Made by a program: the position numbers and the translations under genes. A DNA stretch of 64,000 nucleotides, from the NCBI GenBank assembly GCA_910589055.1, contig CAJURN010000016.1, forward strand, positions 4,713 to 68,712, in the 5' to 3' direction. This DNA is from an uncultured Muribaculaceae bacterium (lineage in GTDB: Bacteria > Bacteroidota > Bacteroidia > Bacteroidales > Muribaculaceae). The notes beneath the pieces were generated by a model. That model searched no databases. It was given only the letters and a program-made list of their open reading frames with translations, and was not told the origin of the DNA. Positions 37,301 to 46,287 of this stretch are shown here, piece after piece. Numbering within the stretch: the first letter of the stretch is position 1; each line of letters begins with the position of its first letter.

Positions 37301-38996
37301 GAACATATCATATTATTTTCTCGGTGCCGGTTCGCCCGTGGCGCTGATGTGGATTTTCCCGGTGCTTCTTTTAGTGCCGAACATCGTGCTCGACTTTACT
37401 GAAGTCCGCTATACGATGTGGCAGAAGCTCGTCAATGTGGCCGTGCCGTTGGGAATCTACATGCTTCTGTGTTCCTGGAGCCGCAACATAGGCCGCACGG
37501 TGCTTCTTTTCATCCCCGTGATGGTGCTGTGCGCCTTCCAGCTCGTGCTCACGGGGCTGTACGGCGAGTCAATCATTGCCGTGGATATGTTTCTTAATGT
37601 TGTCACCACCAACATGAGTGAGGCAACCGAACTCCTTGCCCAGCTCACACATCCCATCCTGGCCGTGTGCGTTCTTTATCTTCCTCCCATCATAGCCGGA
37701 GGGATGTTCTTCTGCCGGCGCCAGACCACTACCCCCGGCTCACGCCGCAGCGCCCGCATCGCAGGCGTGTGCATCCTCATCATCGGCCTTGTAGGCATGG
37801 GAGGATGCTTCGCAACCGGACGCTACAAGGCCGAACGACGTATGTTTCCCGTCAATGTAGTGTCGAACATGATTACCGCAGCGCAACGCTCTGCCGCAAC
37901 GGCGAAATACTTCGTCACCTCCGCAGGATATTCTTTCGATGCCAAAGCAACCCGAACCCCTGACGAAAAAGAAATATATGTAATGGTAATAGGCGAGACT
38001 TCGCGCGCCGACAACTGGCAACTTCTTGGCTATGACCGGTCGACAAATCCCAAACTCTCGCAGCGCTCGGGACTCACAGCCTTCGGAAAGACCCTTTCCG
38101 AGAGCAATACCACCCACAAGAGCGTGCCACTGTTGATGTCGGCGCTTTCAGCCGATTCATTCGGCGACTCAATCTACCGCGCAAAAGGTGTGATTGAAGC
38201 CTTCAACGAAGCGGGATTCAGCTCGGCATGGATTTCCAACCAGCAACGCAACCATTCGTTCATCGACTTCTTCGGCGAACAGGCTCATCATGTTGATTTT
38301 CTCGTGGACGACGGAAGCCATCATCACGACATGGAGCTTATACCTCATCTGAGAAAATTCATTTCCGAAGCCGGCGGGAATAAACTTTTCATCGTACTCC
38401 ACACCTACGGCTCCCACTTTAATTATAAGGAGCGTTTTCCTGAAGAATACACCTATTTTACTCCCGACAATTCAGCGGAAGCCGAGGCCGAGAACCGCGA
38501 GGGACTCATCAACGCCTACGACAACACTATCCGATATACCGACGCGGTTCTCGACAGCATAATCTCGACCGTGGCAGCCTGCGGATGTCCGGCGGCCGTT
38601 GTCTATACCTCCGACCATGGCGAGGATATTTTTGACGACGCACGCGGCCGCTTCCTGCATGCTTCGCCAAATCCGACCTACTGGCAGATTCATGTGCCGT
38701 TCATCGTATGGACCTCCGAGGAATACGCACAGACTCATCCTGAAAAAATCGAGGCCATAAGGCAGAACTCGGGCAAGAATATATCCTCAAGCCGCAGCGT
38801 TTTCCACACTCTACTGTCGCTGTCGGGAGTCGTTGCCAAATGCTACAATCCCGGAGCAGCCGTGTGCGAAAAGTGCTATTGCGAACCTCCCAGAAAGTAC
38901 CTCAACGACTACAACGAAGGCATCGCTTTGGAAGAAAGCGGATTAAAGAAAATCGACCTCGGATATTTGGAAAAGAAAAACATATCAACAAATTAA
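37287..38996 (+). CDS. EptA-like phosphoethanolamine transferase (sulfatase superfamily)
   Basis: A 569-residue protein with five N-terminal helices (to about 185) and a periplasmic alkaline phosphatase-like domain. The nucleophile lies in VIGETSRADNWQLLGYDR (Thr237 by count), and further metal-site motifs are LHTYGSHF and YTSDHGEDIFD. A Cys-rich C-terminal region has CEKCYCEPP. The family moves phosphoethanolamine from phosphatidylethanolamine to lipid A, often lowering sensitivity to cationic peptides such as polymyxin. Members can also modify other glycans, so the target is not certain. It starts 14 bp inside the barrel gene. Confidence 0.88.
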   Translation: MKLFKNISYYFLGAGSPVALMWIFPVLLLVPNIVLDFTEVRYTMWQKLVNVAVPLGIYMLLCSWSRNIGRTVLLFIPVMVLCAFQLVLTGLYGESIIAVDMFLNVVTTNMSEATELLAQLTHPILAVCVLYLPPIIAGGMFFCRRQTTTPGSRRSARIAGVCILIIGLVGMGGCFATGRYKAERRMFPVNVVSNMITAAQRSAATAKYFVTSAGYSFDAKATRTPDEKEIYVMVIGETSRADNWQLLGYDRSTNPKLSQRSGLTAFGKTLSESNTTHKSVPLLMSALSADSFGDSIYRAKGVIEAFNEAGFSSAWISNQQRNHSFIDFFGEQAHHVDFLVDDGSHHHDMELIPHLRKFISEAGGNKLFIVLHTYGSHFNYKERFPEEYTYFTPDNSAEAEAENREGLINAYDNTIRYTDAVLDSIISTVAACGCPAAVVYTSDHGEDIFDDARGRFLHASPNPTYWQIHVPFIVWTSEEYAQTHPEKIEAIRQNSGKNISSSRSVFHTLLSLSGVVAKCYNPGAAVCEKCYCEPPRKYLNDYNEGIALEESGLKKIDLGYLEKKNISTN

Positions 38997-39125
38997 ACCC
39001 GACATTAAAATATATAAAGTTTCCCCAAAATTTTCATAAAACACTAATTATCAATAAAGTAAAATTTCACAACACCTAAAAAGTTTTCCAAAATGAAAAT
39101 TTATCCGAATTTTTCGGGCAACAAA

Positions 39126-39157
39126 TTTGCACGTTACGGATAAATTCAATAGCTTTG
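39126..39157 (+). promoter_or_regulatory. Promoter upstream of nrdD
   Basis: -33 TTTG at 39126-39129 and -7 TAGCTTTG at 39150-39157, spacer 20 bp. Transcription would begin near 39164, about 93 bases before the nrdD start. Confidence 0.75.
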
Positions 39158-39179
39158 CAGAGCAAAACAAATCAAACGG

Positions 39180-39216
39180 GACGGTCAGACTGAAACGTGG
39201 TTTTGACCGTCTTTTT
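39180..39216 (+). terminator. Terminator hairpin inside the nrdD leader
   Basis: GACGGTCA (39180-39187) and TGACCGTC (39204-39211) make a perfect 8-bp stem with a 16-base loop followed by T5. It lies downstream of the nrdD promoter and before the start codon, so it may attenuate nrdD; otherwise it ends a short leader RNA. Confidence 0.7.
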
Positions 39217-39256
39217 ATGCCTTAATCCTGAATAAAACCTAAAGCCCCGCAAAACG

Positions 39257-41464
39257 ATGATACAGACAGTAGTGAAACGCGACGGACGTGTCGTGGGATA
39301 CAATGAGGAAAAAATCAAAGCCGCCATCCGAAAGGCAATGCTCCACACCGAACTCGGCGAGGACGAAGCGCTCCTGAACAAGATTGCCGACCGCATAGGA
39401 TATGCAGGAAAGGAACGCATGACCGTGGAAGAAATTCAGGACATGGTGGAACTCGAACTCATGAAAAGTCCCCGAAAGGAAGTTGCAAAACGCTACATCG
39501 CCTACCGCGACCAGCGCAGCATCGCGCGCCGCGCCAAAACCCGCGATATGTTCAACGAAATCATCGAGGCAAAGAGCAACGACATCACACGCGAGAACGC
39601 GAACATGAACACCGATTCCCCCGCCGGAATGATGATGAAGTTCGCCAGCGAAACAACCAAGCCCTTTGTCGACGACTACCTGCTCTCTCAGGAAGCACGC
39701 GACGCAGTCCGCAACGGATACATCCACATCCACGACAAGGACTACTATCCCACAAAGAGCCTTACCTGCGTGCAGCACCCGCTCGACCGCATCCTCAGCT
39801 ACGGCTTTATCGCCGGACACGGCGAATCCCGCCCTGCAAAACGCATCGAGACTGCAAGTATCATCGCATGTATCTCGCTTGAGACTGCACAGAACGAAAT
39901 GCACGGCGGCCAGGCAATCCCGGCTTTCGACTTCTATCTCGCGCCCTTCGTGCGTTCATCTTATATAGAGGAAATCGACAACCTCGCCAATCTCTCGGGC
40001 AAGGATCTCAGCCACCTCTACAACTACCCCTTCACCGACTACACCAAGCGCGACCTCGAAGGACTTGAAGGCGAGGAACGTATGCTCCAGCATGCCGTAA
40101 ACCGCACCGTGAGCCGTGTGCATCAGGCCATGGAAGCCTTCATCCACAACATGAACACCATCCACTCCCGCGGTGGAAATCAGGTTGTATTCTCATCAAT
40201 CAACTACGGAACAGACACCTCCGCCGAAGGTCGCTGTATCATCCGAGAGCTTCTCAACTCCACCTACGAAGGCGTGGGCAACGGCGCAACAGCCATATTC
40301 CCCATTCAGATCTGGAAAAAGAAACGTGGCGTGAACTACCTCAAGGAAGACCCCAACTACGACCTGTATCAGCTTGCATGCAAGGTGACTGCACGCCGTT
40401 TCTTCCCCAACTTCGTCAATCTCGACGCCACTTTCAACCAACATGAGAAATGGCGCGCCGACGACCCTCTGCGCTACCGCTACGAGATTGCAACAATGGG
40501 ATGCCGCACACGCGTGTTTGAAGACCGCTATGGCGAAAAGACTTCAATCGGACGCGGCAACCTGAGCTTCACCACCGTGAACATCGTGCGCATCGCAATC
40601 GAATGTATGGGCATACGCGACTCCGACGAGCGCATCGCCGCCTTCTTCCAGCGCCTTGATGCCGTACTTGAAACTGCGGCCCGTCAGCTCTGCGACCGTT
40701 TCGACTTCCAGAAAACCGCGCTTGTGAAGCAGTTCCCCCTTCTGATGTCTAAGCTCTGGAACGGAACCGAAGGCCTCAAGCCAAACGACACCATCGAGCC
40801 CGTAATCAACCACGGCACCCTCGGCATCGGCTTCATCGGACTTGCCGAATGTCTCGTTGCCCTCACAGGAAAGCACCATGGCGAAAGCGAGGAATCACAG
40901 GCTCTCGGCCTGCGGATTGTGAGCCACATGCGCAGCCGTGCCAACGAGTTCTCGGAACGTTACAACCACAACTTCTCGGTGCTCGCCACCCCCGCAGAAG
41001 GTCTCGCAGGAAAATTCACCGCAAAAGACCGCAAGACATTCGGCGAACTCCCCGGAATCACCGACAAGATTTACTACACCAACTCCAACCACGTGCCCGT
41101 GTACTACAAGTGCTCACCACGCCACAAAGCCAAGGTGGAAGCCCCCTACCACGACCTCACTCGTGGCGGACACATCTTCTACGTTGAAATCGACGGCGAC
41201 GCGACACATAACCCCGAGGCGATCTACGACATCGTGGACCTGATGGACAAACACAACATCGGATATTGCTCGGTCAACCACAACCGCAACCGCTGCATGC
41301 ACTGCGGATATGAGGACGCTTCGGCCGACCTGAAGGAATGTCCCAAATGCCACAGCACCGCCATCGACCGTCTCCAGCGCATCACCGGCTACCTCGTGGG
41401 CACCACCGACCGCTGGAACAACGCCAAGCTCGCCGAGCTCAACGACCGTGTGGTACACAAATAA
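39257..41464 (+). CDS. nrdD: Anaerobic ribonucleoside-triphosphate reductase, class III
   Basis: A 735-residue glycyl-radical enzyme reducing NTPs to dNTPs under anoxia. An N-terminal ATP-cone domain occupies about residues 1-95. Near the C-terminus are the zinc site CMHCGYEDA and ECPKCHS and the radical motif RITGYLVGTTDRWNNAK, whose Gly is close to residue 711. Length and order are canonical. NrdG activates it by forming the glycyl radical and is encoded 6 bp downstream. The leader carries a promoter and a terminator-like hairpin. Confidence 0.96.
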   Translation: MIQTVVKRDGRVVGYNEEKIKAAIRKAMLHTELGEDEALLNKIADRIGYAGKERMTVEEIQDMVELELMKSPRKEVAKRYIAYRDQRSIARRAKTRDMFNEIIEAKSNDITRENANMNTDSPAGMMMKFASETTKPFVDDYLLSQEARDAVRNGYIHIHDKDYYPTKSLTCVQHPLDRILSYGFIAGHGESRPAKRIETASIIACISLETAQNEMHGGQAIPAFDFYLAPFVRSSYIEEIDNLANLSGKDLSHLYNYPFTDYTKRDLEGLEGEERMLQHAVNRTVSRVHQAMEAFIHNMNTIHSRGGNQVVFSSINYGTDTSAEGRCIIRELLNSTYEGVGNGATAIFPIQIWKKKRGVNYLKEDPNYDLYQLACKVTARRFFPNFVNLDATFNQHEKWRADDPLRYRYEIATMGCRTRVFEDRYGEKTSIGRGNLSFTTVNIVRIAIECMGIRDSDERIAAFFQRLDAVLETAARQLCDRFDFQKTALVKQFPLLMSKLWNGTEGLKPNDTIEPVINHGTLGIGFIGLAECLVALTGKHHGESEESQALGLRIVSHMRSRANEFSERYNHNFSVLATPAEGLAGKFTAKDRKTFGELPGITDKIYYTNSNHVPVYYKCSPRHKAKVEAPYHDLTRGGHIFYVEIDGDATHNPEAIYDIVDLMDKHNIGYCSVNHNRNRCMHCGYEDASADLKECPKCHSTAIDRLQRITGYLVGTTDRWNNAKLAELNDRVVHK

Positions 41465-41470
41465 TCTGCC

Positions 41471-41923
41471 ATGCCAAGAGTAAGCGGAATAATCGACGGC
41501 ACAGCCGTTGACGGCCCGGGATTGCGTACTTCCATCTACTTCTCAGGTTGCTGCCACCGGTGTCCGGGATGCCACAATCCGTCCACATGGGACTTCGAGG
41601 CAGGAGAGGAAATGAGCGTTGACGATATCGTGGAGCGCGTGGAGGAAAACGGATTCAACGTGACCTTCAGTGGGGGCGACCCGATGTATCAGGCCGCGGA
41701 AATACTCCCGCTGGCAAAAGAACTGAAATCACGCGGCTATAATATATGGTGCTACACGGGTTTCACACTGGAAGAACTGACTACCGACGCAGCCCCCGCG
41801 GGAGCCGCCGAGCTTCTTGAATACATCGACACCATTGTCGATGGCCCTTACATAGAATCGCTGCGCGACACCGACCTGCGTTTCAGAGGATCGTCCAACC
41901 AGCGCATAATCAACCTTGCGTAA
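41471..41923 (+). CDS. nrdG: Anaerobic ribonucleotide reductase activating protein (radical SAM)
   Basis: A 150-residue radical SAM activase with the cluster motif CCHRCPGC (CX3CX2C, near residue 27) and the NVTFSGGDPMYQ motif (about 62) that helps bind SAM. It uses S-adenosylmethionine and a reduced 4Fe-4S cluster to abstract a hydrogen from the NrdD glycine. It is co-transcribed with nrdD and followed by a 13-bp stem terminator. Confidence 0.95.
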   Translation: MPRVSGIIDGTAVDGPGLRTSIYFSGCCHRCPGCHNPSTWDFEAGEEMSVDDIVERVEENGFNVTFSGGDPMYQAAEILPLAKELKSRGYNIWCYTGFTLEELTTDAAPAGAAELLEYIDTIVDGPYIESLRDTDLRFRGSSNQRIINLA

Positions 41924-41958
41924 CAATCTTAAAAACGCCCTTAACATACGCTAAATTT

Positions 41959-41991
41959 CGCCCCCGGCTGAACATTGCTCAGCCGGGGGCG
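41959..41991 (+). terminator. Terminator after nrdG
   Basis: CGCCCCCGGCTGA and TCAGCCGGGGGCG pair perfectly over 13 bp around a 7-base loop. The following T-run is poor, but the stem is very strong. Confidence 0.8.
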
Positions 41992-42035
41992 TTATCTTAG
42001 TATAATCAAGACAAACTAATAAAACTATCATAATT

Positions 42036-42611
42036 ATGACTTACGAACAACCCAAATTACCCTACGACAACGATGCGCTCGAACCCGTAATCAGCCGTGA
42101 AACCATAGACTACCATTACGGGAAACACGAAAAAGCGTATATCGACAACCTCAACCGCCTTATCAAAGGAACTGAGTTTGAAGACATGGAACTCGAAGAA
42201 GTGATTGCAAAAGCCAAAGGCCCGCTGTTCAACAACGCTTCACAGGCTTGGAATCACATCTTCTACTTTTTCACGTTCTCGCCCGACGCCAAGCACGAAC
42301 CCACCGGAGAACTGCGCAAGGCAATTGACAGGGATTTCGGCTCGTTCGAGAATTTCAAACAAGCATTTGAAGATGCCGGTGTCGGCTTATTCGGCTCCGG
42401 ATGGGTTTGGCTTTCACGCGACGACAACGGAAAGCTACTGATTACCCAAGGCCCTAACGCAGGCAACCCCATCACCGACGGTCTCACACCTCTGCTGACT
42501 TTTGACGTATGGGAACATGCCTACTACCTCGACTATCAGAACCGCCGCGCCGATGCTCTCAAGCGCCTTTGGGACATCGTGGACTGGGAGACAGTCGAAA
42601 GCCGATACTGA
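42036..42611 (+). CDS. sodB: Iron-type superoxide dismutase
   Basis: A 191-residue Fe/Mn-superfamily enzyme. Metal ligands lie in HYGKHEKAY (His27 region), NASQAWNHIFYF and DVWEHAYYLDY. The Gln in NASQAWNH sits at the N-terminal-domain position found in iron enzymes (manganese enzymes have Gly there and Gln later), so Fe-SOD or a cambialistic enzyme is inferred. It converts superoxide to peroxide and oxygen, a protective role for an anaerobe. No signal peptide, so cytoplasmic. Confidence 0.95.
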   Translation: MTYEQPKLPYDNDALEPVISRETIDYHYGKHEKAYIDNLNRLIKGTEFEDMELEEVIAKAKGPLFNNASQAWNHIFYFFTFSPDAKHEPTGELRKAIDRDFGSFENFKQAFEDAGVGLFGSGWVWLSRDDNGKLLITQGPNAGNPITDGLTPLLTFDVWEHAYYLDYQNRRADALKRLWDIVDWETVESRY

Positions 42612-42691
42612 AAACATCACACAACAAAATATACCCGGCCTAAAGCCGAGAAAATATAGCACTTTAATCTTAGCATAATGTGATGAATGGA

Positions 42692-42722
42692 AAGGGAGGT
42701 ACTCGTGAGAGCACCTCTTTTT
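42692..42722 (+). terminator. Hairpin after sodB
   Basis: GAGGTACTC and GAGCACCTC (one mismatch) around GTGA, followed by T5. Reads as the sodB terminator. Confidence 0.8.
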
Positions 42723-42729
42723 CTTATCT

Positions 42730-42779
42730 AAAACCCCGCAGCCGTGACAGCCTGTGCGCTGTCTCAACTGCGGGGTTTT
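42730..42779. terminator. Bidirectional terminator between sodB and PBP1A
   Basis: AAAACCCCGCAG and CTGCGGGGTTTT pair over 12 bp, with an inner GACAGC/GCTGTC stem. A and T runs at both ends make it usable for the minus-strand PBP gene as well. Confidence 0.9.
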
Positions 42780-42805
42780 AGAGTATGTTTTATGAGAAAT
42801 GAGAA

Positions 42806-45190
42806 TCAGTCGAAGGCGCCGGAGATTACCTCGCCGACAACCTCGGTTTCCTCGTCGGTACCGAAATACTCGCCACCGCACAAATCTATATTGGGGAATT
42901 CAAAACGTGATTCCTGCGTATAGGGCAGCGACTTGTCGGCATAGACCTTGGTGATATACTTTCCGTAGATAGGAAGCGCCATTGACGCGCCCTGTCCCTG
43001 AGCCATGCTGTTGAAGTGGATGTAACGCTCTTCTCCACCAACCCATACACCCGACACAAGGTCAGGAGTAAAGCCCATGAACCAACCGTCGGAATTAGAG
43101 TTCGTCGTACCCGTCTTGCCTCCCATCTGTGCGGTGAGGTTGTAAGGAGCGCGGCGCAGACGGTTACCCGTACCACTGTCGACAACATTCAGAAGTATCG
43201 ACAGGATTCGGTAATATCCTTTCTGTGTCATAACTTCAACCTGCGACGGTGCGAAATCAGAAATCACATTGCCGTTGGCATCGGCTATCGCAGTAACAAA
43301 AATGGGGTCGGAACGCATGCCCTTGTTGGCAAAGGCACTGTATGCCGTCACCATCTCCTTAACCGAAACCTCGCACGGGCCGAGACAGAGTGACTTCACT
43401 GCCGGAAGCTGATTGGTGATTCCATAGCTGTGCATGCGCTTGACAAGCTCAGCCGGACTCAGGCGGTCCATGATGCGGGCAGAAATCCAGTTGTTGGAGT
43501 TGGTGAGCGCCCAACGGAGATCAACCATTTCGCCAACTCTCGCCGAGCCGGAATTTCGCGGCTGCCATATACGGCCGTTCTCGTCGTAAAGCGTAGGCTG
43601 CTCGTTAAGCATCTCGGTACATGGAGTGAACTCATCGGTCTCCATCGCATATGTGTAGAGGAACGGTTTGATTGTAGAACCAATCTGACGGCGTCCCGTC
43701 GACACCATATCATATTGGAAGAATCTGAAATCCGGGCCGCCTACATAAGCCTTCACAAATCCCGTAGTCGGATCCATCGACATGAATCCAGTGCGGAGGA
43801 ATGACTTTGTGTACAGAATCGAATCGCGCGGCGTCATCACGGTATCCACAGGGCCATCGTAGCTGAACACGGTCATTTCAAACGGCGTATTGAATTCCGC
43901 CTCGATTTCCTGCTCCGACTTACCGGCTACCTTAGCCACACGGTGGCGTTCGCTCTGACGGATGGCATTTTTGATAAGTTTTGCCCTCATATCGGCTGTA
44001 AGTTCAGTCGGATTTGAGGTGTACGGCGCAGTCGAGGAATTCCTCTTCTCGCGGAAAAATTGCTTCTGAAGTTCGCGCATGTGCTCGTTGACAGCTTGCT
44101 CGGCATAGGTCTGCATGCGGGAGTCAATCGTGGTATATATTTTCAAGCCGTCATTGTAGATGTCGTACTTCGTACCGTCAGGCTTGCGGTTCTTTTCAAT
44201 CCAGCCGAAAAGAGGATTTGTTTCCCATGCGATTGAATCGTCGACATATTTCTGACGGTCCCAGGAGGGATAATGAGAGCGTTCGGGACGCTTCGCCGTG
44301 AGCATACGGCGCAATTCCTCACGGAAGTAAGGCGCAAGACCCTCCTTGTGGTCAACACGATGAAAATCGAGAGTAAGCGGCTGAGCTTTCAGGTTTTCAA
44401 GTTCCTCCGAAGAAATCATGTCAGCCTTGTACATCTGCTCCAGCACCACATTACGGCGGTCGCGTGTGCGTTCGGGCTTACGCACAGGATTGAAATACGA
44501 AGGATTTTTCACCATTCCCACAAGCGTTGCCGCCTCAAGAGTGGTAAGGTCTTTGGCCTCCTTATTGAAATACACCTTCGCAGCCGACTTGATACCCACG
44601 GCATTGTACAGAAAGTCAAACTGGTTGAGATACATTTTCAGAATCTCTTCCTTCGAGTAATAGCGTTCGAGCTTTATGGCAATCATCCATTCGATAGGCT
44701 TCTGCATCGCACGAGCCAGGATATTGCTGCTCGGGGGGGTATAGAGCTGCTTGGCAAGCTGCTGGGTAAGCGTGGAGCCGCCACCCGCACTCTTCTGCTG
44801 AAGAATCACAGTCTTAATCATCGCACGCACGATAGCCTTGACATCAATGCCTGAATGGTCGGTAAAACGGGCATCCTCGGTTGCGATAAGCGCATCCACA
44901 ACCGCAGGCGAAATCTCGTCGAAGTCGGCATAGACACGGTTTCCGGTGTTGCGGAAATAGCGCCCCATCTCCTCTCCATCAGAGGTATATATCACTGAAG
45001 CGAACTTATCCTGAGGATTTTTCAGTTCCTCCACAGGAGGCATATAACCGATCACGCCGTTATATACCATTACAAAAAATACGGCAGCAAGCACTATCAG
45101 GGCCACAAAAATGCCCCACATCCAGCGGATGATTCTACGTGAACGACGCTTGCGCTTCGCAATTATATCGGGATTTTGATTTTTTGTCAT
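42806..45190 (-). CDS. Class A penicillin-binding protein (PBP1A type)
   Basis: A 794-residue bifunctional peptidoglycan synthase. A basic cytoplasmic N-terminus precedes one helix (about 22-45). The GT51 transglycosylase domain shows TEDARFTDHSGID (about 105) and GGSTLTQQLAKQL (about 137). The transpeptidase domain shows GSTIKPF (about 505, SxxK), TNSNNW (SxN) and GKTGTTNSNSDG (about 690). It polymerises glycan strands and cross-links stem peptides. The convergent terminator at 42730 bounds it. Confidence 0.94.
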   Translation of the reverse strand: MTKNQNPDIIAKRKRRSRRIIRWMWGIFVALIVLAAVFFVMVYNGVIGYMPPVEELKNPQDKFASVIYTSDGEEMGRYFRNTGNRVYADFDEISPAVVDALIATEDARFTDHSGIDVKAIVRAMIKTVILQQKSAGGGSTLTQQLAKQLYTPPSSNILARAMQKPIEWMIAIKLERYYSKEEILKMYLNQFDFLYNAVGIKSAAKVYFNKEAKDLTTLEAATLVGMVKNPSYFNPVRKPERTRDRRNVVLEQMYKADMISSEELENLKAQPLTLDFHRVDHKEGLAPYFREELRRMLTAKRPERSHYPSWDRQKYVDDSIAWETNPLFGWIEKNRKPDGTKYDIYNDGLKIYTTIDSRMQTYAEQAVNEHMRELQKQFFREKRNSSTAPYTSNPTELTADMRAKLIKNAIRQSERHRVAKVAGKSEQEIEAEFNTPFEMTVFSYDGPVDTVMTPRDSILYTKSFLRTGFMSMDPTTGFVKAYVGGPDFRFFQYDMVSTGRRQIGSTIKPFLYTYAMETDEFTPCTEMLNEQPTLYDENGRIWQPRNSGSARVGEMVDLRWALTNSNNWISARIMDRLSPAELVKRMHSYGITNQLPAVKSLCLGPCEVSVKEMVTAYSAFANKGMRSDPIFVTAIADANGNVISDFAPSQVEVMTQKGYYRILSILLNVVDSGTGNRLRRAPYNLTAQMGGKTGTTNSNSDGWFMGFTPDLVSGVWVGGEERYIHFNSMAQGQGASMALPIYGKYITKVYADKSLPYTQESRFEFPNIDLCGGEYFGTDEETEVVGEVISGAFD

Positions 45191-45310
45191 ATTCGGAATA
45201 CGTAATTTACCAATTCAATTAACAAAATTACGAAATACCGCGAAAATATCCAAACCCATGTTTGGACAGATGGAATAAAGTTTATAACTTTGCAGTCGCA
45301 ATCAAAGGTT

Positions 45311-45393
45311 GCCCGAATGGTGAAATGGTAGACACGAGGGACTTAAAATCCCTTGGCCATTAGGCTGTGTGGGTTCGAGTCCCACTTCGGGTA
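45311..45393 (+). tRNA. tRNA-Leu (UAA anticodon)
   Basis: Acceptor arms GCCCGAA and TTCGGGT (first pair G-U), anticodon stem AGGGA/TCCCT with loop CTTAAAA giving anticodon UAA, a long variable arm typical of class II tRNA, T arm GTGGG-TTCGAGT-CCCAC, and discriminator A. CCA is not encoded (CAC follows). Its 3' end is the insertion site of the element that follows. Confidence 0.95.
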
Positions 45394-45434
45394 CACAATA
45401 AACCGCTTAATCCATTGAGGATAAGCGGTTTATT
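45381..45434. repeat. Left attachment copy: tRNA 3' end plus tRNA terminator
   Basis: Direct repeat with 51026-51079, 54 bp with four mismatches. It covers the tRNA 3' end and the hairpin AATAAACCGCTTA/TAAGCGGTTTATT (stem 45397-45409 with 45422-45434) followed by a T run, which terminates tRNA-Leu. The first 14 bases are identical in both copies. Confidence 0.85.
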
Positions 45435-45440
45435 ATTTTT

Positions 45441-45470
45441 CGGGTAGCCAAAGGGTAGCCAAAAACGACA
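45441..45470. repeat. Left arm-site pair (GGGTAGCCAAA twice)
   Basis: Two head-to-tail GGGTAGCCAAA units in a 30-bp block that recurs at 50890-50919 with one mismatch. Its position just inside each end matches arm-type sites of tyrosine recombinases. Confidence 0.65.
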
Positions 45471-45504
45471 CATCCCCACATTTTTTGAGCGTTTTTGCGC
45501 CTTT

Positions 45505-45586
45505 TTCCGTCTCCGTCGGGGTCGGTCGAACTTGCGAAAGCATAACCCATCGGCAAAGGCTGCCGCCGTCTCCTTAGAGACCGACG
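45505..45586. repeat. 82-bp perfect direct repeat, left copy
   Basis: Identical over 82 bp to 47809-47890 by base-by-base reading. The minus strand contains a GTCTC-TAAG-GAGAC hairpin. It lies in non-coding DNA here. A shorter diverged relative is visible at about 46550-46594, and a degraded one at 51148-51170. Confidence 0.9.
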
Positions 45587-45595
45587 AGACAGTAC

Positions 45596-45630
45596 AAAAA
45601 ATGCCCTCTACCCGAAAGAGTAAAGGGCAT
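45596..45630 (-). terminator. Terminator of the two-gene minus-strand module
   Basis: ATGCCCT (45601-45607) and AGGGCAT (45624-45630) with inner CTCT/AGAG pairing. On the minus strand T6 follows. It ends the transcript of the 155- and 49-residue genes. Confidence 0.8.
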
Positions 45631-45657
45631 CCGTTGTGATTCCGTAGATTTAGGCGG

Positions 45658-45807
45658 TTAATGGCGTTCGATTATCGAATCCAATTGTGCTTGCCACGCT
45701 GCGCGCTCCTGCTTGGTGCGCTTCAACTCCGCACGCACTTGCGCGAGCTGCTTTTTAAGTCGGGTGTATCTGTCGGCGCGGCGGCTTGTGGTTGTGTCTT
45801 GTTTCAT
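45658..45807 (-). CDS. 49-residue basic coiled-coil protein
   Basis: A short minus-strand gene starting with ATG at 45807, MKQDTTTSRRADRYTRLKKQ, and ending IIERH. The middle contains heptad-like Leu/Ala spacing with many Lys, Arg, Glu and Gln (LKKQLAQVRAELKRTKQE), predicting a single long helix or coiled coil. It begins 12 bp after the 155-residue gene and ends just before a terminator, so it is the last gene of a two-gene transcript. No family recognised; it could be a DNA-binding or accessory protein. Confidence 0.65.
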   Translation of the reverse strand: MKQDTTTSRRADRYTRLKKQLAQVRAELKRTKQERAAWQAQLDSIIERH

Positions 45808-45819
45808 ACCAATACGGCT

Positions 45820-46287
45820 TTACACAAAGATTTTGTACTTTTTTCGTGCAACATCTTCTATCTCGCACGACACATCGGCAATCAATTGCGCCACTTCCGC
45901 TTTCTCGGCCAATGCGTAGGCGTTGACAGTCAAAGAGGATAACAGGCAACACACTTCCTTTGAATCATTGGGATGCGCGGAAATGTACTCGGCAAAAACA
46001 CGGTGCATCAGCCGTATATCATCAGAGCAAAGGTAATGTAACTTATTACAAAAATCTCCTGCGTCGGTCAATACCTGCGCCAATGCGTCGGTATGCTCTG
46101 AGCTTCCATAAGAAGTGCCGCGCGACCATCCCTCTACAAGTTCCGCTATCTCGAGGTGCAGCGCTTTGCGGTCGGGGGTGGTGGAACTTGTGGCCGTGGA
46201 TTCTGCGGTTGTGGCCGTGGCCTTACTTGTGGTTGATTCTCTGCGGTTTTCGCCGTCGGTCGGCATTGTTTGATTGGTGGGTAACAT
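45820..46287 (-). CDS. Element protein of unknown function (155 residues)
   Basis: The first 35 residues are rich in Thr, Ser and Ala and probably disordered. The rest is helical and acidic, with ALHLEIAELVEGWSRG and ending in RKKYKIFV. There is no signal peptide. It is the first gene of a minus-strand pair with the 49-residue gene. A 17-bp sequence TCTAACATTTAGGGAAA at its start (46287-46303) recurs at 46420-46436 and may be a regulatory site. Function is not recognised. Confidence 0.6.
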   Translation of the reverse strand: MLPTNQTMPTDGENRRESTTSKATATTAESTATSSTTPDRKALHLEIAELVEGWSRGTSYGSSEHTDALAQVLTDAGDFCNKLHYLCSDDIRLMHRVFAEYISAHPNDSKEVCCLLSSLTVNAYALAEKAEVAQLIADVSCEIEDVARKKYKIFV

